Part shown: in pieces, positions 13,075 to 18,283 of the stretch
Numbering within the stretch: position 1 is the first letter of the stretch
Layout of the letters: every line of letters begins with the position of its first letter
Assembly: GCA_026770585.1 (NCBI GenBank)
Contig: MU646363.1
Location: 304,198 to 322,480 of the forward strand
Length of the DNA stretch: 18,283 nt
Direction: 5' to 3'
Source: Baffinella frigidus
Lineage: Eukaryota > Cryptophyceae > Cryptomonadales > Baffinellaceae
Made by a program: the position numbers and the translations under genes
The notes under the pieces: model-generated
Database searches by the model: none
What the model saw: the letters and a program-made list of their open reading frames with translations, nothing else
What the model was told of the DNA's origin: nothing

Positions 13075-13503
13075 GTGTGCACAACACATTGCTGACACAC
13101 TAGTCACCCACCAGGAGTCAGTTACCACCGAGGTTACACCGTGACCGAAGATACGTAATTTACACGGCTGATCACGTGTCCTTGTCAAAAAAATGTCAGC
13201 AAACGTCCTACGGGGGAGGGCTAGGTGGTTTCTTGGAGCCATTTCCCCCCATATCCTGCGGTTACTTTTCTGTCAAAGTCAATTATTTGTGGGTATTTCC
13301 GGCAACTTTTGCCGATTTCAAGGGAAAATAATAGATGGACGCAGGGCATAAAATGGCATGTAGCTCTCCCGCGTAGTCATCGCAACAAGTGATTCAGCTG
13401 TGAGAGACCTGAACTTGTCGTTGGGCTCGGCGCCGAGCACAACAAATTTATGCTTCTCAGTGTGCACGACACATTGCTGACAGTGTGCACGACACATTGC
13501 TGA
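13075..13503. repeat. GTGTGCACRACACATTGCTGAC repeats and an 18-bp inverted pair
   Basis: A 22-23-bp phrase starting GTGTGCAC occurs at about 13075 and twice in tandem at 13458-13503. GATCACGTGTCCTTGTCA at 13170-13187 is the exact reverse complement of 13501-13518. Between them, 13190-13400 holds nothing that I recognise. Confidence 0.7.
13407..13434 (-). CDS. Exon-end fragment (GAEPNDKF type), copy 1
   Basis: The minus strand encodes GAEPNDKF followed by AG and GTCTCT. Upstream of GAE the sequence no longer matches. It is a 28-base scrap of the exon at 13928-14050, cut precisely on the exon side of the donor. Confidence 0.4.
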
Positions 13504-13557
13504 CAAGGACACGTGATCAACCCCTGTCAGCAAACGGCACCATCCAACAGACAGTCG

Positions 13558-13579
13558 ACCTGAACTTGTCGTTGGGCTC
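13558..13579 (-). CDS. Exon-end fragment (GAEPNDKF type), copy 2
   Basis: The last 22 bases match the exon at 13928-14050. The AG is followed by GTCGAC. A CTCTCGAG/CTCGAGAG inverted motif adjoins the truncated side. Confidence 0.4.
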
Positions 13580-13597
13580 TCGAGAGACCTCTCGAGG

Positions 13598-13739
13598 GAC
13601 CTACCCAGAGTCATATATCACCAAGCGTACAACGTATCCCTCAAGTGCCCATAGGGTGAATATTCACCCTAACTCGTCCTAGGGCCCTACCGTAGGGCGT
13701 ACGAGCCTACTGGCCACTTGAGGGATACGAAGAAACAAC
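13598..13739 (+). repeat. Repeat shared with 17612-17661, here split by a MITE
   Basis: ACCTACCCAGAGTCATATAT and the bases to ACAACGTA, then TACGAAGAA, match 17617-17661. The family C element lies between TA and TA. Confidence 0.8.
13635..13737. mobile_element. Family C MITE, copy 3 (reverse orientation)
   Basis: The termini are perfect: TATCCCTCAAGTG and its exact inverse CACTTGAGGGATA. The AGGGTGAATATTCACCCT hairpin lies on the left and GAGCCTACTGG on the right, so orientation is opposite to copies 1, 2 and 4. The matching unoccupied site is at 17651-17660. Confidence 0.9.
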
Positions 13740-13787
13740 CTGAACTTGTCGTTGGGATCGGCGCCCGGCTGCTCCATGAAGCAGAGG
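13740..13787 (-). CDS. Exon-end fragment (GAEPNDKF type), copy 3
   Basis: The minus strand encodes LCFMEQPGAEPNDKF with one base different from 13928-13975. The donor side reads AG then GTTGTT. The 5' side is cut off by the foldback at 13792. Confidence 0.45.
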
Positions 13788-13791
13788 CTTT

Positions 13792-13886
13792 CCCCGAATC
13801 AACGAAATTTACTACACAATTGGCCAAATCAGTCGCGCCCAGCCCTGAACGTGACCGATTGTGTAGTAAATTTCGTGCATTCGGGG
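13792..13886. mobile_element. 95-bp foldback element
   Basis: CCCCGAATCAACGAAATTTACTACACAAT reads as an imperfect inverse of the right end, about 31 bp per arm. The motif TTTACTACACA occurs once in each arm and recurs in family E and in the foldback at 17537. Confidence 0.75.
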
Positions 13887-13927
13887 AACTCCGGAGCATT
13901 TAAATCAAATAACGGGATGAAATTGAC

Positions 13928-14050
13928 CTGAACTTGTCGTTGGGCTCGGCGCCCGGCTGCTCCATGAAGCAGAGGCAGATGTTGTGGATGTTCGGGAGCC
14001 GGTCCTTCTCCTCGAACTTCTTGATCTCCATGCTCTTCTGCTTGTGCTCC
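13928..14050 (-). CDS. 123-bp exon (KxMEIKKFEEKDRLPNIHN)
   Basis: Minus-strand CCACTCCAG precedes and TTCAG then GTCAAT follows. The exon encodes EHKQKSMEIKKFEEKDRLP, then NIHNICLCFMEQPGAEPNDKF, with 5' and 3' edges both in phase 2 (1 + 40 codons + 2), so it could be duplicated or skipped without frameshift. Almost every third base is C or G. Charged helical, then a Cys-containing hydrophobic core; no family is recognised. Three truncated 3' copies lie at lower coordinates. Its exit phase matches the entry phase of the terminal exon at 14300-14384, although that exon lies on the wrong side for direct splicing, which suggests a rearranged or tandem gene. Confidence 0.5.
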
Positions 14051-14104
14051 CTGGAGTGGGGTTTAGCTTTTAGATTTTTTAAATGTATTTTTTATTTTTT
14101 TATT

Positions 14105-14238
14105 TTTAGGGTTTGGGGTTTGGGATTTGGGGTTTGGGGTTTGATATTTAGGGTTTGGGGTTTGGGGTTTGATGTTTGGGGTTTGGGGTTTGGGGTTTGG
14201 GGTTTGATGTTTGGGGTTTGAGGGTTGAGGGTTGCACT
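14105..14238. repeat. TTTGGGG variant tract
   Basis: GGGTTTGGGG units alternate with TTTGATGTTTGGGG variants; 14265-14300 continues as GGGTGTAGGGTGTAGG. On the minus strand these are CCCCAAA and CCCTACA. Confidence 0.85.
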
Positions 14239-14299
14239 CACAGGATGGGTTTATTGTTTCGTGTTTAGGGTGTGGGGTGTAGGGTGTAGGGTGTAGGGT

Positions 14300-14384
14300 T
14301 TACGTGTCTGCGAAGAGGCGCTGCACGGTGTTCTGAATGTCTGCCTTGATTTCTTGCGACGCGCTTGGGTTCAACGCCATGTAC
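14300..14384 (-). CDS. Terminal exon (YMALNPSASQEIK...LFADT stop)
   Basis: Minus-strand GTCCAG precedes G TAC ATG; 27 codons read YMALNPSASQEIKADIQ and NTVQRLFADT before TAA at 14302-14300. Entry phase is 2. Codons are GC-rich at third positions in the first half. The 5' edge and its acceptor are duplicated at 14433-14458. It looks like the helical C-terminus of an unrecognised protein. Confidence 0.45.
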
Positions 14385-14432
14385 CTGGACACGGTTTATT
14401 ATTCATTATTCATTATTTATTGTTATTGTTGA

Positions 14433-14458
14433 AGGTTCAGCGCCATGTACCTGGTTAC
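14433..14458 (-). CDS. Duplicate of the terminal exon's 5' edge
   Basis: On minus, AACCAG then GTACATGGCGCTGAACC repeats the acceptor and first five codons of 14300-14384, then diverges into A/T-rich TTATT repeats (14400-14530). Confidence 0.4.
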
Positions 14459-14608
14459 GGTTGATCGTTTGTTATCTATTATCTACTATTTAGCATTTAT
14501 TGTTTATTATTCATTGTTTTTTTGTTTAGTGTTCAGGGTTTACGGTTATGAAATGAGGGTTCAGGGATTAGATGCTAGGGGTTCGGAATTGACGGTTATG
14601 GTTCGCGG

Positions 14609-14705
14609 GAAGGGGGCGCCTGGGTTCTGTTCAGAAGGGGGCGCCTGGGTTCTGTTCCAGAAGCGCCTAACCACTCCGTTGGCTGGGCAGCGCCTAACCA
14701 CTCGG
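14609..14705 (+). repeat. Two pairs of short tandem repeats
   Basis: GAAGGGGGCGCCTGGGTTC and following bases occur twice at 14609-14659. AGCGCCTAACCACTC occurs at 14662 and 14689. Confidence 0.75.
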
Positions 14706-14843
14706 CGGGCTTCGAGGGTTTCGGATTTGAATTTGGGGCCGGATTCTGGGGCGTCGTGACCAAATTTACACCAGAAATACCTTCAAGTTACTTATCTCTG
14801 GGCAATTTGACTTTGGTTGACAGGTCCGTAGTCCACCGTGTGG
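14698..14843. mobile_element. Family J inverted-repeat element, copy 2
   Basis: CCACTCGGCGGGCTTCG on the left and CCACACGGTGGACTACG read from the right form the ends. GTGACCAAATTTACACCAGA matches the interior of copy 1. Confidence 0.55.
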
Positions 14844-15041
14844 ACGGCGTCTAGCTCTAGCTAGCATTCACGCTGTAGGTTTTCGGGTTTCGCTCAACAC
14901 TCCTCGTGCACACTGCCGGTGGAGAATCTAGGAAGCAAGGCCCAGCCCAGGGAGCAAGGCTCTGACCCGACCTCGCGCCTTACGATTTCACCTTTGTCCC
15001 TGATTACCCCCCCCCCCCCAGCAGCAAGCAACCTTGGTGCG
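14844..15041. other. No gene recognised
   Basis: A minus-strand frame (14894-15079) is open but has no repeat, codon or splice support. Confidence 0.4.
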
Positions 15042-15140
15042 CCCACATAGACCGATAGCGAGCTAGGGGGGCCCCACATAGACCGATAGCGAGCTAGGGG
15101 GGGCCCACATGGACCGATAGCGAGCTAGGGGGGGGGGGGC
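15042..15140. repeat. Three tandem copies of a ~31-bp repeat
   Basis: CCCACATAGACCGATAGCG followed by AGCTAGGGGGG occurs three times, with growing G-runs. Confidence 0.9.
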
Positions 15141-15167
15141 GCACCCGACAGAGTTTGAACGCTGCAG

Positions 15168-15295
15168 GGGCGAGGCGGGGGGGGGCGGGAGAGGAAGCGG
15201 AGGGCGATGAGGAGGAGAACGAGGAGGACGAGGCGGACGAAGCCACTACGGCTAACATGCGCGACCAGAAGCGCTTCGCTGGGGGTGCATACTAA
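15168..15295 (+). CDS. Acidic C-terminal exon
   Basis: After CTGCAG the plus frame reads through a G-run into EEAEGDEEENEEDEADEA, then TTANMRDQKRFAGGAY and TAA at 15293. Codons for Asp and Arg end in C, unlike a simple GAG repeat. The acidic tail plus a basic, aromatic end is protein-like. CCCTAAGCCCTAAACTAG follows the stop. No family is recognised. Confidence 0.35.
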
Positions 15296-15403
15296 TGCCC
15301 TAAGCCCTAAACTAGAAACCTAGCGCCCATTTACATTCTATACATCTACTACCCCCCCCCCCCCTCTCACAGAACCTGTCCCTCACGCAGCAATAGTGCC
15401 ACG
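15296..15403. other. Short spacer with CCCTAAA trace and C-run
   Basis: It holds CCCTAAGCCCTAAAC at about 15298 and a run of 14 C at about 15351. Confidence 0.6.
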
Positions 15404-15549
15404 AGCTAACGCCAGCGGACCCCTTAGCCTACGGTAGGACCCCCCCCTCCTCCTACGACGTTTAGAACAAAAAGGTCTTTAAAAGTCGTAGGAGGGGGGC
15501 TCCTACCGCAGGCAATCCGTAGGCTCTAAGTACCTCGCTGGCGTTAGCT
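15404..15549. mobile_element. Family B palindromic MITE, copy 2
   Basis: Its 14-bp ends are a perfect inverted pair, AGCTAACGCCAGCG and CGCTGGCGTTAGCT. Length (146 bp) and sequence match 4593-4738 with few changes. No target duplication is obvious. Confidence 0.85.
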
Positions 15550-15654
15550 TTTCAGATGAATACATGGCGGCCGTGTTGAAATTGATCAGCATGTCTCATG
15601 TTGTGCTAGGGGAGTGTGCGCGCACCCAAACCTAAATTAGTCCCAGTACCAAAT

Positions 15655-15799
15655 ATAATTAATTTCAGGAATGTCCTTCTAAACGAGGATTTGTAACAAG
15701 AACTTTTAGTGTTTGCAAATATTCGTACTTTTAGGGCTTTAAAATATCTGGATTCGTACCAAGAATCATTTAGAAGGACAGTTCCCGAGATCAATTCTA
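15655..15799. mobile_element. Foldback element F, ~145 bp
   Basis: ATAATTAATTTCAGGAATG...TCCTTCTAAACGA on the left pairs imperfectly with the right end, read on minus as AATTGATCTCGGGAAC...TCCTTCTAAATGA. The interior is A/T-rich. It lies immediately upstream of the frame at 15802. Confidence 0.6.
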
Positions 15800-15801
15800 T
15801 T

Positions 15802-15981
15802 ATGGATCGCGATGAAAAACCGTTCCGCAAAGCCCACGGCGTGGCCAGGCTCGAGAGTAATAAAGCAGAAGACGAAGAATGTGCAGGGGATTTTTGTAAA
15901 GCGCATCCGACGGCGGAGCAGAAAACGTCGGCTTGGGACCGCGTCTCTAGCTCTGTCGCACAGTCTACGCGAGCAGGGTAA
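15802..15981 (+). CDS. Hypothetical 59-codon ORF with a duplicated segment
   Basis: From ATG 15802 the frame reads MDRDEKPFRKAHGVARLES, then NKAEDEECAGDFCKAHP, TAEQKTSAWDRVSS and stops TAA 15979. The stretch encoding FCKAHPTAEQKTSAW (15894-15939) recurs at 16258-16302 with synonymous as well as other changes. A minus-strand frame of 135 codons overlaps but crosses the foldback. Function is unknown. Confidence 0.3.
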   Translation: MDRDEKPFRKAHGVARLESNKAEDEECAGDFCKAHPTAEQKTSAWDRVSSSVAQSTRAG

Positions 15982-16007
15982 TAATAAATATGAAAAAGGT
16001 GGAGGGG

Positions 16008-16247
16008 CCACACGAGAATGCTAGAGGGGCCTATTCAAAACCGATGTGCTTTTGAAAGTGGGTATATGTGTAGTAACTTTGGTTGAATGGTCACATAACT
16101 AGCCATACGTTGGCCAGGCGCGAGGTTGGAACACCTTATCCTGGTACCAATATGTACACCCCTGGATATAAATAGGACCCTCCAGCATTCTCGAGTGGGG
16201 CGCAATAGGACCCTCCAGCATTAGGATCCTCCAGCATTCTCGAGTGG
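16008..16247. mobile_element. Family E element, copy 2, with repeated right ends
   Basis: The 16008-16198 element starts CCACACGAGAATGCTAGAG and ends ACCCTCCAGCATTCTCGAGTGG. It is followed by two extra partial right ends up to 16247. TGTGTAGTAACTTTGG lies inside. No TA is found at the outer ends. Confidence 0.7.
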
Positions 16248-16257
16248 TGGCTAACGG

Positions 16258-16302
16258 TTTTGTAAAGCGCACCCGACAGCGGAGCAGAAGACGTCGGCCT
16301 GG
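16258..16302 (+). repeat. Copy of 15894-15939
   Basis: TTTTGTAAAGCGCACCCGAC through GACGTCGGCCTGG repeats the FCKAHPTAEQKTSAW segment. Confidence 0.7.
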
Positions 16303-16493
16303 CCTTCCTTGAGAGTCACGAAGTCGCCGCGCCACAGCACTTGGTTGTGGATGATCGCCTGTCGCACCGTCCATACGATCAGGGTTTCGTGTTGAGGGTT
16401 GAGGGTTTCGTGTCCTTGGGAGCATCACTTGGCTGCGGATGATCGCCTGTCATCCATATAATCAGGATGATTGCCACCGTCCATATGTCAGGG

Positions 16494-16533
16494 TTTCGTG
16501 TTTCGTGTTTCGTGTTTCGTGTTTCGTGTTTCG
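16494..16533. repeat. TTTCGTG heptamer tract
   Basis: About five tandem TTTCGTG units; similar tracts lie at 16797-16824 and in shorter form near 16987 and 17120-17160. It has the length of the TTTAGGG unit with the last bases changed. Confidence 0.85.
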
Positions 16534-16873
16534 GGTTGATGGTGGAGGGTTGAGGGTCAAGCTGCAGGCCCCTGGGGTGGCAGCACTTGGTTGTGGATGA
16601 TCGCCTGTCGCGTCACCCAACCATCAGGGCTCTCTTCCTAGGTCTGCCTGAGTCGCGAAACTCTTCCCAGGTCTGCCTCAGTCGGGTTGGCTGATCTTCA
16701 AACCAGACACACCAACTTCCGGTCTGGTCAAAATGAGGAGAGCACTTGGGTGTGGATGATCGCCTGTCGCACCGTCCATACAATCAGGGTTGCGTGTTTC
16801 GTGTTTCGTGTTTCGTGTTTCGTGTCCTTGGGAGCATCACTTGGTTGTGGATGATTGCCTGTCGCACCGTCCA

Positions 16874-16978
16874 TATCTCTCAAGTGGCAAGTAGGCTCAT
16901 ACGCCCTACCGTAGGGCCCTAGGACCTGCCTGAGACCTCTTGGCGGTCAATTTTGACCGCCTCGCCACTTAACGGATA
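16874..16978. mobile_element. Family C MITE, copy 4, inside repeat G
   Basis: TATCTCTCAAGTGGC and GCCACTTAACGGATA are the ends. It has GTAGGCTCATACGCCCTACC and a GGCGGTCAATTTTGACCGCC hairpin. It interrupts the phrase CCGTCCATA...TAATCAGGG, which is whole at 10547-10565 (minus) and nearly so at 16451-16467. Confidence 0.9.
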
Positions 16979-17369
16979 ATCAGGGTTTCGTGTTTTGTGT
17001 TTCGTGTTTTGTGTTTAGCTGCAGGCCCTTGGGAGCAGCACTTGCCCTTGGGAGCAGCACTTGGTTGTGGATGATTGCCTGTCGATCAGGGTTTCGTGTG
17101 TCGCGTTCAGGGTTTCGTGTTTCGCGTTCAATCAGGGTTTCGCGTGCTTCGTGTTTCGTGTGGAGGATCAAGCTGCAGGCCCGTGGGAGCAGCACTTGGT
17201 TGTGGATGATTGCTTGTCGTGTATTTGTCAGCGCGCGTGTGTGCGGGTTGGATCTGAAGCGTGTAGTGTGTGGATGCGTGGGTCGGTGCTTGTGGTGTGT
17301 ATGTGCTGGTTGCACTCGCTTTTTTTGGCACCGTCCACTCAGCCATCAGGGTCATTTGGTTGTGGATGA

Positions 17370-17507
17370 TTCTCAGCCACTAGGTTGAAGGACCCTTTGG
17401 AAAACGGGCAGCATGCAACCGTAACTTACCGATGCACGCTCAACCTGGCTGGCTGCACTCTAGCACCGGTGCTAGAGTACAGCACGTCGTTGTGGACGAT
17501 TTCATAA
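17370..17507 (+). CDS. Hypothetical coding-like stretch
   Basis: An open frame reads TRLKDPLENGQHATVTYRC, then TLNLAGCTLAPVLEYSTSL and TAA at 17505. Codons for LAPVLEYS fall in a 22-bp palindrome. It has no ATG near its start and no paralogue was seen. Confidence 0.2.
   Translation, partial: FSATRLKDPLENGQHATVTYRCTLNLAGCTLAPVLEYSTSLWTIS
17457..17478. repeat. Perfect 22-bp palindrome
   Basis: ACTCTAGCACC is followed by its exact reverse complement. Confidence 0.95.
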
Positions 17508-17536
17508 GAAAACAGGTTTAATTCAAAAAAATCTGG

Positions 17537-17693
17537 CAATGAAGTTTACTACACACATTGAGTTTTACCAGCTGGGAGGCGACACGCGAGAGCAGAAAGA
17601 TGCTCTAGAGAGTCACCTACCCAGAGTCATATATCACCGAGTATACAACAGTATACGAAGAATATTGGAGCATTCGTGTAGTAATTTTCATTG
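17537..17693. mobile_element. 157-bp foldback element
   Basis: CAATGAAGTTTACTACACAC on the left pairs with the right end, read on minus as CAATGAAAATTACTACACG. The loop holds the 50-bp segment shared with 13598-13742 in its MITE-free form. Confidence 0.6.
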
Positions 17694-17699
17694 AATCCA

Positions 17700-18060
17700 A
17701 TGGTTTTAAATTAAAACCGTTTCCTTACGAGATTGCCTGCCCCCGTCCACTCACTCATCCAACCTCAACAACCTCAACAACCGACGCAGGAAAAAGTGGT
17801 CGGGGACCGGTCCTAGACCCTACACCCTACAAACAGGATCATTCGAGCAAGCCCACAAGTAGAACCTTTCTTTATTTTTTCTGGTTCATGGGCCGCGTGA
17901 GGGGGTCACAGACTCTGCAGTCGCTTTGCAAACCCTGCAGGGTCCTGTGGGAGTGACCACCGAACCACCAACAAGTTCCACCACCTAGGGTCGTGTTGAC
18001 GCTCATTGGCTTTTGGATCACTGTTCTCCAGGCTTGAGAGGAATAAAGAGTATGAAGTTG
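17700..18060. other. No gene recognised
   Basis: Only short features were seen: CAACAACCTCAACAACC at 17763-17782 and AGACCCTACACCCTACA at 17815. Confidence 0.4.
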
Positions 18061-18088
18061 GTGAGCCTTGCTGGGTCTCCTTCCTGGA

Positions 18089-18283
18089 ATGAGGAGAGAG
18101 AGAAAGATGGAGATAAAGAGAGCGAGCGAGCGAGAGAGAGAGCGAGCAAGCGAGAGAGAGAGCGAAAGAGAGAGAGAGAGAGAGCGAAAGAGAGAGAGAG
18201 AGAGAGCGAAAGAGAGAGAGAGAGAGAGAGCGAAAGAGAGCGAGAGAGAGAGAGAGAGCGAAAGAGAGAGAGAGAGAGAGCGA
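18089..18283. repeat. GA microsatellite with GCGAAA interruptions
   Basis: (GA)n runs are separated by GAGCGAAAGAG at fairly regular spacing, about 20-30 bases. It continues to the window edge. Confidence 0.95.

Larger units (their letters stand above)
16338..17500 (-). repeat. Repeat G array: about nine copies of an exon-like unit
   Basis: CACTTGGTTGTGGATGAT or a close relative starts at 16338, 16426, 16584, 16743, 16838, 17058, 17193, 17353 and 17483. On the minus strand a fuller unit reads GACAG then GCGATCATCCACAACCAAG, TGCTGCTCCCAAGGGCC, TGCAGCT, encoding AIIHNQVLLPRACS with GC-rich third bases. The AG acceptor-like edge is retained in most copies. TTTCGTG heptamers fill gaps. I regard these as exon fragments or a satellite derived from one. 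Confidence 0.6.

Noticed and set aside
13934-14221. Plus-strand 95-codon frame rich in Gly, Phe and Trp
   Set aside because: The second half is the TTTGGGG tract; the first is the reverse strand of the 123-bp exon.
15606-16013. Minus-strand 135-codon frame
   Set aside because: It crosses foldback F from end to end and has no codon bias or paralogue; the plus frame at 15802 has a duplicated segment in its favour, though weakly.

Overview
This window is eukaryotic nuclear DNA from a protist or alga with TTTAGGG-type telomeres. It begins in degenerate CCCTAAA repeats and carries telomere-like tracts throughout, so it is probably subtelomeric. There is no prokaryotic gene organisation, no rRNA or tRNA that I can support, and no long intact ORF. 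GC-rich third codon positions, GT and occasional GC splice donors, CAG/GAG low-complexity tracts and many short palindromic elements fit a dinoflagellate-like alga. That assignment is a weak inference; coccidian or chromerid relatives also have TTTAGGG telomeres.

Layout. 1-2050: telomere-like repeats facing both ways, a 190-bp inverted-repeat element, tandem repeats and CT microsatellites. 2053-2445: plus-strand coding fragments and a heat-shock-element-like array. 2.45-4.6 kb: degenerate CCCTAAA tracts, a minisatellite interrupted by a 92-bp dispersed repeat, and repeated ORF scraps. 2.7-7.7 kb: nine full copies plus fragments of a ~122-bp palindromic MITE (family A), with single-copy or few-copy families B, C and E. 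7.9-10.05 kb: a minus-strand split gene or gene relic encoding a Gln/Gly/His-rich, poly-Gln protein whose putative introns consist largely of telomere-like repeats. 10.07-12.4 kb: purine tracts, a large hairpin and tandemly repeated plus-strand exon-like pieces. 12.6-14.4 kb: minus-strand exon fragments, one split by a telomeric tract. 14.6-16.2 kb: family J, B, E and foldback elements plus an acidic C-terminal exon. 16.2-17.5 kb: about nine copies of an exon-like repeat separated by TTTCGTG heptamers, one copy interrupted by a family C MITE. 18.06 kb to the end: a GA microsatellite.

Two themes stand out. First, several palindromic elements can be read as insertions because repeated DNA in the same window supplies matching empty sites; families A and C sit at TA or TATA. 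Second, several protein-like fragments are duplicated with one edge at a splice-site consensus, and the telomere-like repeats beside them nearly always have CCCTAAA on the coding strand. The region looks like a graveyard or nursery of exon ends in which telomeric repeats serve as intron filler. No product could be named with confidence, and all coding calls rest on codon pattern, repeat conservation and splice consensus read by eye.
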